Assembly: GCA_024278565.1 (NCBI GenBank)
Contig: JAJRSY010000218.1
Coordinates: forward strand, 1 to 6,233
Length of the DNA stretch: 6,233 nt
Direction of reading: 5' to 3'
DNA from: Bacteroidota bacterium
Lineage (GTDB): Bacteria > Bacteroidota > Bacteroidia > Flavobacteriales > Flavobacteriaceae
In this document: positions 1-6,233 of the stretch, in pieces
Numbering within the stretch: position 1 is the stretch's first letter
How the letters are laid out: the number at the start of each line of letters is the position of its first letter
Translations under genes and position numbers: made by a program
Notes under the pieces: model-generated
Seen by the model: the letters and a program-made list of their open reading frames with translations, nothing else
The model's database searches: none
Told to the model about the DNA's origin: nothing

Positions 1-1
1 A

Positions 2-136
2 AAAACAACACCCTCGACGCGGATCAAAGGATTTGTTTTTAGGTTTGTTGCTGTTGCTGGAAAATGGGTATATCAAGGGCGAAGGTGGCTTTTAAAACTC
101 TACACCGACCGACCCTATGAGAAACTGCTCATCTAA
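2..136 (+). CDS. C-terminal end of a DDE transposase, IS1380-like (5' part outside the window)
   Basis: Reading from base 2 gives 44 codons ending in TAA at 134-136. The peptide contains RIKGFVFRFVAVAGK, then a basic/aromatic segment (WVYQGRRWLLKLYT) and ends DRPYEKLLI. From memory of the family, an 'R-[IL]-K-x-F-x-F-R-F' block followed by 'G/A-R-x-W/Y-x-L-K/N-[IL]-Y-T' is typical of the extreme C-terminus of IS1380-family transposases, which are RNase H-fold DDE enzymes that cut and paste their element. The catalytic residues lie upstream and cannot be seen, so activity cannot be judged. An IS4-related transposase is the main alternative. The gene is on the opposite strand to all others in the window and converges on the methyltransferase. 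Confidence 0.7.
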   Translation, partial: KTTPSTRIKGFVFRFVAVAGKWVYQGRRWLLKLYTDRPYEKLLI

Positions 137-200
137 AAATACGCCCCTATTGCAGCATACATGGGACAGGTCTGCTCACAGCGCAAAAGAGAAACGATAT

Positions 201-233
201 AATCATCTGACATTCAGATTATTGTGGTTTTTT
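201..233 (+). terminator. Weak hairpin plus T-run downstream of the transposase, possible terminator
   Basis: Bases 205-210 (ATCTGA) pair perfectly with 214-219 (TCAGAT) around a 3-nt CAT loop. After one mismatch the stem extends by three more A-T pairs (201-203 with 221-223). A run of six T follows at 228-233. It lies 64 nt after the transposase stop, in the right orientation for that gene. The stem has only two G-C pairs, so it would be weak and may be chance in AT-rich DNA. Confidence 0.3.
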
Positions 234-368
234 CATTTCAAATATCCCGATAAGGTGAATTCTTGAAAATGCAGTATGCCCTATGACCGCAAAGACCACA
301 GAAAAAATCGTTTTTGACTAAAAATCCAAAGTAAAACCTGAAAAGAGAACAAAAAAACCATTTCTTAC

Positions 369-917
369 TTAGATGTTTTTGTTTTTCTGGTAGCTTGCGG
401 ATTTAAGGTAATAATTAAAAAAACTGTGTTTGGAGTAAACCGCTATTCGTAGTTCCCCGTCTTCTTTTAATATCGCCCGAAGTTTCTTGAGATATACTTC
501 TTCATGGGAGATGTGATGAAGTACCCCAAAGCTATAGATAACATTGAATTTTCTTTCTAGATTAACTGTCTGAAGATCTCCTGTTATAATCCGCTCATAT
601 TGAAGACCTTGTAGCTCAAAATTTTTCTTGGTCAAATCAATATGGTTTTCGGTAATATCAAGTCCGGTATATTTTCCTCCGTTCTTTACCATTTCAGTAG
701 CATCTATTCCATGCCCGACCCCTATCTCCAGTATTTCTTTGTCTTGAACATTCTGAAGTAGTAATCGTGGCAAAAATGGTGTCTCATAGCCATATCGGTA
801 CTTTTTAATGTCCTCAAAGTATTCTTCAGTGCCTTTTGGGGCATTGGAACGCTGTGAGCCTACCGCCTTCTCGTTCCATTTTATCTTTGCGTGTAAATTA
901 CTGGTCTCATCATTCAT
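369..917 (-). CDS. Class I SAM-dependent methyltransferase, apparently truncated at the C-terminus
   Basis: A 182-residue protein with a Rossmann-type methyltransferase fold. Motif I is EIGVGHGID (residues 64-72), the acidic residue after strand 2 is D87 in TGLDIT, a second acidic site is D114 in TGDLQT, and the motif YSFGVLHHI lies at 128-136. The N-terminal pattern WNEKAVGSQ...EYFEDIKKYRYGYETPF is typical of methyltransferases found in surface-glycan clusters. As I recall them, these run to about 250-280 residues and continue well beyond the AVYSKHSFFNYYL segment seen here at 159-171. This protein stops 11 residues after that segment, and no continuation is found in any minus-strand frame of 137-368, so about 80-100 residues seem lost. 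The adjoining insertion sequence is the likely cause, and the last residues (QKNKNI) may be encoded by IS DNA. The methyl acceptor is unknown; a sugar or sugar precursor is inferred from context. The ATG at 915-917 has no clear ribosome binding site. It begins 57 nt after the lipoprotein stop, so it may be the last gene of the operon. The SAM-binding core is complete, but function is doubtful. Confidence 0.85.
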   Translation of the reverse strand: MNDETSNLHAKIKWNEKAVGSQRSNAPKGTEEYFEDIKKYRYGYETPFLPRLLLQNVQDKEILEIGVGHGIDATEMVKNGGKYTGLDITENHIDLTKKNFELQGLQYERIITGDLQTVNLERKFNVIYSFGVLHHISHEEVYLKKLRAILKEDGELRIAVYSKHSFFNYYLKSASYQKNKNI

Positions 918-974
918 AGTAGTGTTTATGAAACTGTTTAGTATTCGATGGGATATAATTTCAAAGATGAAAAA

Positions 975-2177
975 TTATTCAGCTGGGGATATCTTATAAA
1001 ATATTTTTTCAACCCACTCGGCTCTGTAAGCATTATCATCAAAGTCGAGCTTGAAAAAATCATCCCCCAAAGCAAATGTTCCTAAGTTGGCAACAAAGAT
1101 AGCCTTGTTGTCTACTAACTTATATTTGTACAAAAAAGTTGAAGAACCCAAACCTATTGCAACAGAATATATATTTCCCTCCTTATCTACTTCATTTATT
1201 TTATCAATGCCCCACTCATTAAGTTCATGGGTATCTAAGAACACGCCCTCTTTTGAATAAACCTCCAGTACATATTTATCTCCTCCAAATTCATCAACAC
1301 CGTCAATTATCATAATATACACTTTAGAATTATTACCTATGACCATATTTCTTGTCTCTTGAAAATTTGGACTTACAGAAAACTGAAAATCTAAATCAAG
1401 TTCCGTCGTATACACTTCCACTGTTGTAGAATTCTCCTTAGTTAGATATATTTTGTTGTTTGTTTTATCGATATCGATATTGTCAATCTTGACATCGCTA
1501 TTCATTTCAGCAGTTACTAGTCGAGTTGCCTGATCAAACTTCGATATTGTATTTCCGTTCCTATCAAACAAGTAAATCTCCTTATTTGGGCTTACCAATA
1601 TCTTATTCGAAGTGCTAACAATTGGCTCATCAAAAACAAATAAAATACCCCCACTTTGTATATCGATAATACGTAACTCCGTATTATTTGTAGATAATGA
1701 ACTAGTTAAAAGATATAGTTTAGAAGAGTGAACATCAAAATCAATGATTCTATCCCCATCATGTCGATAAAGTTCTGTTGAATTATATTTTTGAGATTGG
1801 TAGGTTTTAAAAATTTCTGACTTTGGACCATCCCCAAATTCAGAATTATTGGGAATTATATAAAAAAAGTGTGGTTTCCCATACTCTAAATCAAGGACTT
1901 TATATGATTTTTCAGAGGTTCGTGCAATCTGAGAATAGTCACCATTTTCCGATTCGGAATGATATATCACAAATTCTTCGGCAAATTCACTCCCTCCCTC
2001 CCAATCTAAACAAACATAGTCCGGATACCCGTTATATGCAATTATTCCAATACATCCTCCATTATCTCCACTACCTGGTTCCCAAATAATAGCAGTTAAC
2101 GGATTGTTTTTAACAATGTTCTTATCCTTTGAGCAAGAAATGACAAACAAAATCAGTATTAAAAGGCTCCCTTTCAT
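975..2177 (-). CDS. Putative surface lipoprotein with fibronectin-III-like and beta-propeller-like regions
   Basis: A 400-residue protein not recognised as any named family. Residues 1-15 form a short lipoprotein signal: a Lys, a hydrophobic stretch (LLILILFVIS), then Cys15 as the lipidation site (VISC). The following residues SKDKN are charged early, somewhat like the signals that send Bacteroidota lipoproteins to the outer surface, but the match is partial. Residues about 51-126 look like one fibronectin type III domain: YVCLDWEGG near the start, FVIYHSE in the middle, and YGKPHFFYIIPNN with alternating aromatics near the end. From about 140 to 395 the chain is a series of beta-strand-like blocks with recurring patterns such as NKILVSPNKEIYLFDRNG, NNKIYLTKEN, NSKVYIMIIDG and KEGNIYSVAIG, which suggests a propeller of NHL/six-bladed type. 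That reading comes from strand pattern only. Cys42 and Cys56 could form a disulfide. It sits 7 nt after the flippase stop and is probably co-transcribed with it. No enzymatic motif is visible; a role in binding or anchoring the glycan is conjecture. Confidence 0.8.
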   Translation of the reverse strand: MKGSLLILILFVISCSKDKNIVKNNPLTAIIWEPGSGDNGGCIGIIAYNGYPDYVCLDWEGGSEFAEEFVIYHSESENGDYSQIARTSEKSYKVLDLEYGKPHFFYIIPNNSEFGDGPKSEIFKTYQSQKYNSTELYRHDGDRIIDFDVHSSKLYLLTSSLSTNNTELRIIDIQSGGILFVFDEPIVSTSNKILVSPNKEIYLFDRNGNTISKFDQATRLVTAEMNSDVKIDNIDIDKTNNKIYLTKENSTTVEVYTTELDLDFQFSVSPNFQETRNMVIGNNSKVYIMIIDGVDEFGGDKYVLEVYSKEGVFLDTHELNEWGIDKINEVDKEGNIYSVAIGLGSSTFLYKYKLVDNKAIFVANLGTFALGDDFFKLDFDDNAYRAEWVEKIFYKISPAE

Positions 2178-2184
2178 TTTAATG

Positions 2185-3657
2185 CTATTTAATCAACCTA
2201 TCTATAAATTTAAACTTAAAAGTGCCTAAGGTGTCTTTAACAAACTCACTTTTGCCATAAACCAAAAATACCAAAAAGCCTAATCCCGTAATCAATACGG
2301 CGGCTATAAGACCTATTATATTCAGCAAATAACTGTTTATGTAGTAGTTTACAATAAATAGAACGATTGAAATGGCCAAAAGATATGTGAATTTGAAATA
2401 ATTATGAGAATTCAGATCTTTTCGGCACCAATAGAAAGATAGTGCTCCCATAATCACAAATGCCATCATTAACGAAATAGACAATGCCAACAAGGGATCA
2501 TAAAACTGTTTTAGAATAAAAAAGAATACGATGTGAATCAAAGTCGCCATAGCTATGGAAAATAAATTCAAAGGTTTGAAAAACCTGATTTCGATAAACC
2601 CTTTCAACCCCTGAAAAATACAATAAGGAATCAGCCCAAACACCACTATTTTAAATATGTAGACGACATCTACAATAATGGTCTCGTTGGTCAACCAAAA
2701 ACGGATCAGCACATCGATCCAATTGTACATGATGATAATTACGAAAACACTTGAATAGATAATACCCCCAAACAACAAATTCAAGGTTTTTTTAGGTTTG
2801 TCAGTGTCGTTATTGTGGCCAACAATCACAGAAGACAACAATGATATGGGCTGAAGAATTATAAGAACAACCCTTGCTAGTGTAATCGCTATTAAAAACG
2901 AGCCCACCATTTTATGGTCTTCTTTTACCAGTAGGGATCCCACCGTTAACATAAACAGCTCTAAAAAGGTCATGGCCGATCGTGGTAGGCCATACTTGAA
3001 AAAAGACCTACCTTCTTTTATAAGCAGCTCTTTTGTGGGAGGTCTATACAACCGTAAACCGATAATAATATACCCCAACAACAACAACTGAAAAACCGCC
3101 ATTAGGGTCAAAGAGATTCGTAATATTTCAAACAGGTTCTCGGCCTTGCCCATCACCAAAAAAACTGCAAGTAGAATAAGGCTAGCATTCAGGACATTGA
3201 TCATATTATAAAGCAAAATACGCCGTAGATTAAGAAAATAGGGAAGAATAAGATAACTCAAATGTAAAATTGAAATATACACAAAGGTCAATGCTAAATA
3301 ATCATCTCGATTCTCAATGTTGGGTAATAAAAGTGCCCCAATAGCCTCGCTAAAAAAAGTGTAGAACAGCCATAAAACAACTGCCCCTATGGCCCAAAAG
3401 CCAAACGAAATAAAGAAGTAGGTCTTTATTTTAGGGGCATCGTCTTTGTTCAGGCTCGTAAACCGAATCAAGGCCTGCGAACAGCCCAATTGACTCAGGT
3501 TAGAAAAGGTTGGTGCCAATCTTCTGATTAACATAAAGGTTCCTAAAAGGGCGGTCGACAAATAAAACTCGGCCTCTTTTATCAACCAAAAATTAAAAAG
3601 TACCGCCAATACGGCAAATAGGGTGCTAACTATAACATCTAAACTGATCTTATTCAT
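2185..3657 (-). CDS. Wzx-like polysaccharide flippase (MATE/MOP superfamily membrane protein)
   Basis: A 490-residue, very hydrophobic protein with about 12-14 predicted membrane segments, for example near residues 5-25, 32-50, 80-100, 120-145, 155-172, 182-203, 300-320, 342-360, 375-395, 400-420, 435-455 and 460-480. The length, the N-terminal helix pair joined by a segment with RRLAPTFSNLSQLGCSQALIRF, and the charged cytoplasmic-type loops (KEGRSFFKYGLPRS near 213-226) fit oligosaccharide flippases of the polysaccharide biosynthesis protein family. These move undecaprenyl-linked repeat units across the inner membrane. The Q-x-G-x-x-Q-A-x-x-R-F pattern early in the protein is common in this family. 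The ATG start (3655-3657) lies inside the end of the upstream heparinase-like gene, an 8-nt overlap that suggests translational coupling. An AAGGG sits only 3 nt before the ATG, too close for an ideal ribosome site. The transported glycan cannot be inferred from sequence. Confidence 0.88.
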   Translation of the reverse strand: MNKISLDVIVSTLFAVLAVLFNFWLIKEAEFYLSTALLGTFMLIRRLAPTFSNLSQLGCSQALIRFTSLNKDDAPKIKTYFFISFGFWAIGAVVLWLFYTFFSEAIGALLLPNIENRDDYLALTFVYISILHLSYLILPYFLNLRRILLYNMINVLNASLILLAVFLVMGKAENLFEILRISLTLMAVFQLLLLGYIIIGLRLYRPPTKELLIKEGRSFFKYGLPRSAMTFLELFMLTVGSLLVKEDHKMVGSFLIAITLARVVLIILQPISLLSSVIVGHNNDTDKPKKTLNLLFGGIIYSSVFVIIIMYNWIDVLIRFWLTNETIIVDVVYIFKIVVFGLIPYCIFQGLKGFIEIRFFKPLNLFSIAMATLIHIVFFFILKQFYDPLLALSISLMMAFVIMGALSFYWCRKDLNSHNYFKFTYLLAISIVLFIVNYYINSYLLNIIGLIAAVLITGLGFLVFLVYGKSEFVKDTLGTFKFKFIDRLIK

Positions 3658-5602
3658 TATCCCTTAATTTTTCTATTGCAAAATGCAGTTTGCACGTCTC
3701 TGTGATTTGTGTCTCAAAAATCAGCTTTTTTGCGCTTGTTTTATGACCATAATTATAACTAAGGTAGTATTCGGCTATTCTAGGTTGCGACTCTTTATCG
3801 CAAACAATCGAGTATCGATCATTGCCTAGAACAGCGACCACCGTATCACCGATAATCGTTAAATCTACTTTTTCAGAAAAATGCAAATGGCGACTTACCG
3901 TATGCTTAGATTTACATGAAATAGTATCTAAACATGACAATTTGAAGTCGGTATTGTTCAAGAGGAAGGTTCTTTCATGCTCTACAGCATCTGATAAGCG
4001 TTGGTAGCCCCCATGCTTGCCCGAAATTTTGATCTCATCTTGCTCTTCTTGAACAACTACTTCATAGGGCAACGCACTATTGGCAATGCCCCAATTGCCG
4101 ATTAGAGGGGCAATCTCTTTATCATCAACGGTCAGCACATTATGATAGACCGATGCTTTCATTTGGTTCTTTAATTTTAAATCACCCGTATAGGTATAAC
4201 ATCCGGCATCGACTATAAAATTGTGGCCGTTCAACATAAGTTCAAAGCCAAACAGGTCGTTATGGCCGTGACCGCCTCTTCCGTTCATACCCACTTCACC
4301 AACATCGGTAATAAAATAATTGCTATGGTCCTTAACGATGGCAAACCCTCCTAGGGGATAGGATAGAACCTTAACCCCATCTATAGTATTATATTTCAAA
4401 TCTTTCACCCTTTCAAGACCAAATAGTTCTATGGAAGAGCAGTATGTTTTTATGGTATTGTTCAAGTCTTGATCATCAAGAAAAAGACTTGTCAATTGTA
4501 CTATATTGGTATGGTCGTTCAATGGCAAACCATCATTTTGAAATACTGAAGCGCTGTCATTGTCGCCAATAATGGGGGAGGAAAAATTAGGCTTGGTATA
4601 ATCTTTTATAAAAAAACAAGCGTTTTCGAATGTCTGCATGGTTTTTGGCTGTATTTCAAGACTCAAACGTTGCATAACCAAAAAGCATATCAAATAAAAC
4701 TCGACCACTAAGCGATGATAGGCAATAGATTTTTCAAAGTTCACGCCATCACTGATAAACTGTAAGTGAAACTCATTTTCAATTTTGGATAGGGCATAGT
4801 TTTGCCACTTTTTCGCTTCTTTATAAAATTCTTTAAAACTAGTGCCCAAAAGCAATAAAGCCGTTAGGTTGGCCGTGTAGTGATTTCCCCTAACATCAGT
4901 ATACTCTATGGTTCTCCATAAAAAAATACCGTGTAGTATTAAAATTTCGTTGAGTAAGTCAATGGTTTTTTCACTACTCGGTGCTAACAGCAATAGTTCT
5001 CGTAATTGCACGAGATTTAGGCTGCGTACCGACACTTCCATAGGGTACCAATTTACCGAATGTGCTATGGGGTTCTTTTGTTTCCAATCAGCTAGTACGT
5101 TATGAATGTAATCGAGATACTTGGCTTCCCCAGTCATCAAATACGCCCTTGAAATGGGAATCAGGAAACTCAATCGCGATAATTCCCATGGAAATTTCAC
5201 ATCATATTCAATAACCTTATTCTCCTCGTAGAAAGAATAGGTTTTAAAATAGTTGTTTTCCCATTCATGGCCTGATCGCCAATCAGTGTTCCATTGAAAT
5301 GGATATTCAAAATGATAGGGGTTGTCAAAAATGGAAATATTCCCTTTTAAAACGGTGTCAGCACCGCTTTTTATATATTGTTGAATGCCCTCTGGCTGAG
5401 GGTCTTTGTATAAGTTGTGTTCCTCTGAGAAGAATAAGCTCTTTTGTTTCCAGCATTCTTTTGAACTCTTGATTTTTTGTGAAATCTTGGTCTCTATTTT
5501 GAGCCAGAAGTTGGTCTTATGGTAGAATTTCAATCGAACGAGCTGAACCAACCGATACCAAACGACAGGCAAGGGCTTTGATAAAATAGTCTTGATGTTC
5601 AC
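3650..5602 (-). CDS. Heparinase II/III-family protein (polysaccharide-lyase-like), no signal peptide
   Basis: A 650-residue protein with the two-part layout of the family. Residues about 85-380 correspond to the helical toroid domain, with FQWNTDWRSGHEW (102-114), NWYPMEVSVR (184-193), RGNHYTANL (238-246), DGVNFEKSIAYHRL (285-298) and GDNDSA (346-351). Residues about 410-640 form the beta-sandwich heparinase II/III-like domain, with GGHGHNDLFGFEL (443-455), DAGCYTYTGD (465-474) and YHNVLTVDD (486-494). Asn240-His241, Tyr295-His296 and His447 are the positions I would expect to be catalytic, by analogy with lyases that cleave uronic-acid-containing glycans. The N-terminus (SKPLPVVWYRLVQLVRLKFY) matches that of homologues in biosynthetic clusters and shows no signal peptide, so it is probably cytoplasmic or membrane-associated and not a secreted degradative enzyme. 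The start is GTG (5600-5602). In-frame TAA codons lie 12-18 nt upstream and the next Met is residue 156, so no ATG start is possible without losing conserved sequence. The gene follows the oxidoreductase by 15 nt. Substrate unknown. Confidence 0.9.
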   Translation of the reverse strand: MNIKTILSKPLPVVWYRLVQLVRLKFYHKTNFWLKIETKISQKIKSSKECWKQKSLFFSEEHNLYKDPQPEGIQQYIKSGADTVLKGNISIFDNPYHFEYPFQWNTDWRSGHEWENNYFKTYSFYEENKVIEYDVKFPWELSRLSFLIPISRAYLMTGEAKYLDYIHNVLADWKQKNPIAHSVNWYPMEVSVRSLNLVQLRELLLLAPSSEKTIDLLNEILILHGIFLWRTIEYTDVRGNHYTANLTALLLLGTSFKEFYKEAKKWQNYALSKIENEFHLQFISDGVNFEKSIAYHRLVVEFYLICFLVMQRLSLEIQPKTMQTFENACFFIKDYTKPNFSSPIIGDNDSASVFQNDGLPLNDHTNIVQLTSLFLDDQDLNNTIKTYCSSIELFGLERVKDLKYNTIDGVKVLSYPLGGFAIVKDHSNYFITDVGEVGMNGRGGHGHNDLFGFELMLNGHNFIVDAGCYTYTGDLKLKNQMKASVYHNVLTVDDKEIAPLIGNWGIANSALPYEVVVQEEQDEIKISGKHGGYQRLSDAVEHERTFLLNNTDFKLSCLDTISCKSKHTVSRHLHFSEKVDLTIIGDTVVAVLGNDRYSIVCDKESQPRIAEYYLSYNYGHKTSAKKLIFETQITETCKLHFAIEKLRDNE

Positions 5603-5617
5603 TCGACTCGAATTTTA

Positions 5618-6233
5618 TTAATCGTTCTGTATAAGAAAGGTCGCTTGGGTGGTCTGTACCATATCGTCAAAATCTATGGCCCATTTGCCATTTGCTATGG
5701 CTTCGTGCATATATAGCAATTCTTCATATTGACCTTTTTCAGGAGTTTTACCGGCCATTTCCTTTGGGCTCACCCCATAGCCCGTCAATTTTTTAAAATC
5801 ATCCATTACAATGGTCTTGCCATCAAAATGGACTTCCAGATTTTCTTTTTGATAGCTTTTGTTTCCCACTGCAAAGTACTGTACGTTACCTACCGAGCCG
5901 TCTTTGTATTTTAAGACGATGGCCACATTATCGTCTTTTCGAAGTTGGTCGTTCATAGGGCTCAATTTTTCTACATTTACCGATAAAATGGAGGACCCTA
6001 CCAAATATGAAATCAAATCTATAAAATGGCACACCTCGCCAACTACTCTGCCACCATGTTCGTGAATCGAATCATCTGAAGATTTGAAACCCGCATTGAT
6101 ACGATAACTTACATATAGCGGATTGACCCTGTCTTTGGTATGTTCGTTGATTTCTCGGGCATATTTACTGAACCTACGGTTGAAGCCCGTCATTAGAATG
6201 GGTTTGTTCGCTATAGATCCGTCTTTGTAGAAA
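5618..6233 (-). CDS. Gfo/Idh/MocA-type oxidoreductase, C-terminal part (N-terminus outside the window)
   Basis: The frame is open to the right edge; the first complete codons read FYKDGSIANKPILMTGFNRRFSKY, so the Met of this stretch is internal and not a start. The visible 204 residues contain the end of the Rossmann part (MTGFNRRFS) and the C-terminal substrate domain of the family. They include GGRVVGEVCHFIDL (about residues 60-73 of the fragment), whose His and Asp belong to the conserved H-x-x-D site, then KDGSVGNVQYFAVGNKSYQKENLEV and the late motif GYG. The pairing of NAGF, GEVCHFIDL and YFA-GNKS resembles 'bi-domain' oxidoreductases, in which a zinc-type alcohol dehydrogenase domain precedes the Gfo/Idh/MocA domain in one chain of about 700 residues. 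The N-terminal domain cannot be seen, so a single-domain dehydrogenase remains possible. Such enzymes use NAD(P) to oxidise or rearrange sugars, probably a nucleotide sugar here. The gene ends with two consecutive TAA codons (5615-5620), 15 nt before the heparinase-like gene. Confidence 0.88.
   Translation of the reverse strand, partial: FYKDGSIANKPILMTGFNRRFSKYAREINEHTKDRVNPLYVSYRINAGFKSSDDSIHEHGGRVVGEVCHFIDLISYLVGSSILSVNVEKLSPMNDQLRKDDNVAIVLKYKDGSVGNVQYFAVGNKSYQKENLEVHFDGKTIVMDDFKKLTGYGVSPKEMAGKTPEKGQYEELLYMHEAIANGKWAIDFDDMVQTTQATFLIQND

Larger units (their letters stand above)
1..371 (+). mobile_element. Right-hand end of an IS1380-like insertion sequence (left part outside the window)
   Basis: This stretch starts with the tail of a transposase gene (2-136) and continues with about 230 nt without any convincing gene on either strand. 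The non-coding part is AT-rich with A/T runs and one weak hairpin, as expected for the trailing end of an insertion sequence. The right boundary is an estimate. It is placed where the neighbouring methyltransferase frame stops, because that protein looks cut short here. The true end could be anywhere between about 280 and 395. The left end is not in the window, so neither the terminal inverted repeats nor a target-site duplication can be checked. That this is an IS rests on the transposase tail; the extent is inference. Confidence 0.6.

Noticed and set aside
125..178. Direct repeat CTGCTCA at 125-131 and 172-178
   Set aside because: Only 7 nt long; it is expected by chance at this scale and is not placed like a target duplication.
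137..368. Search for a remnant of the methyltransferase C-terminus or a small gene
   Set aside because: The minus-strand frames are broken by stops or give a cysteine- and phenylalanine-rich peptide unlike the family. On the plus strand an ATG frame at 161 gives only 13 codons.
918..974. Possible promoter for the methyltransferase in the 57-nt gap
   Set aside because: On the minus strand the best match to the Bacteroidota -7 box (TAnnTTTG) is CATCTTTG, with no convincing -33 element at the right distance.
1466..1479. 14-nt perfect palindrome TATCGATATCGATA
   Set aside because: It lies inside the lipoprotein gene and follows from coding the residues D-I-D-I-D; there is no second copy or other sign of an operator.
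808..2089. Plus-strand open frames at 808-999, 1051-1260 and 1823-2089
   Set aside because: They lie antisense inside the methyltransferase and lipoprotein genes, have low-complexity or unnatural composition and show no recognisable motif.
3822..6065. Plus-strand open frames at 3822-4007, 4908-5105, 5729-5914 and 5859-6065
   Set aside because: They are antisense to the well-supported heparinase-like and oxidoreductase genes, are short, and have no family resemblance.
1..6233. CRISPR arrays, tRNA or rRNA genes, riboswitches
   Set aside because: No regularly spaced repeats, cloverleaf-like segments or conserved RNA motifs were seen; nearly all of the window from 369 onward is protein-coding.

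Overview
This window looks like the downstream end of a surface-polysaccharide (capsule, exopolysaccharide or O-antigen-type) gene cluster from a member of the Bacteroidota, most likely a marine Flavobacteriaceae. The grounds are the AT-rich composition, the scarcity of clear Shine-Dalgarno sequences before the genes, the short lipoprotein signal with a charged residue pattern after its cysteine, and the character of the proteins. The taxonomic call is inference; there is no rRNA or marker gene here.

Five genes lie on the minus strand, read right to left: (1) the C-terminal part of a Gfo/Idh/MocA-type oxidoreductase, running off the right edge (5618-6233) and closely resembling the C-terminal half of the 'bi-domain' oxidoreductases of polysaccharide clusters; (2) a 650-residue heparinase II/III-family protein with no signal peptide (3650-5602); (3) a Wzx-like multi-pass flippase (2185-3657); (4) a 400-residue lipoprotein with an apparent fibronectin-III-like domain and a beta-propeller-like region (975-2177); (5) a SAM-dependent methyltransferase that appears to have lost its C-terminal third (369-917). 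Gaps are 15 nt, an 8-nt overlap, 7 nt and 57 nt, so at least the first four genes probably form one operon.

The left edge (about 1-370) is different. It holds the last 44 codons of an IS1380-like transposase on the plus strand (2-136), then about 230 nt of non-coding sequence that is probably the tail of the insertion sequence. The element converges on the methyltransferase and is the likely cause of its truncation.

Taken together, the oxidoreductase probably makes or modifies a nucleotide sugar, the flippase moves the lipid-linked repeat unit across the inner membrane, and the heparinase-like protein acts on the polymer or an intermediate in a way not established here. The methyltransferase would have decorated the glycan or a precursor. 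The lipoprotein is the least expected member and has no assignable role. I did not find a clearly new defence, RNA or mobile system. The points most worth following up are the lipoprotein inside the glycan operon and the apparent IS-mediated loss of the methyltransferase C-terminus.
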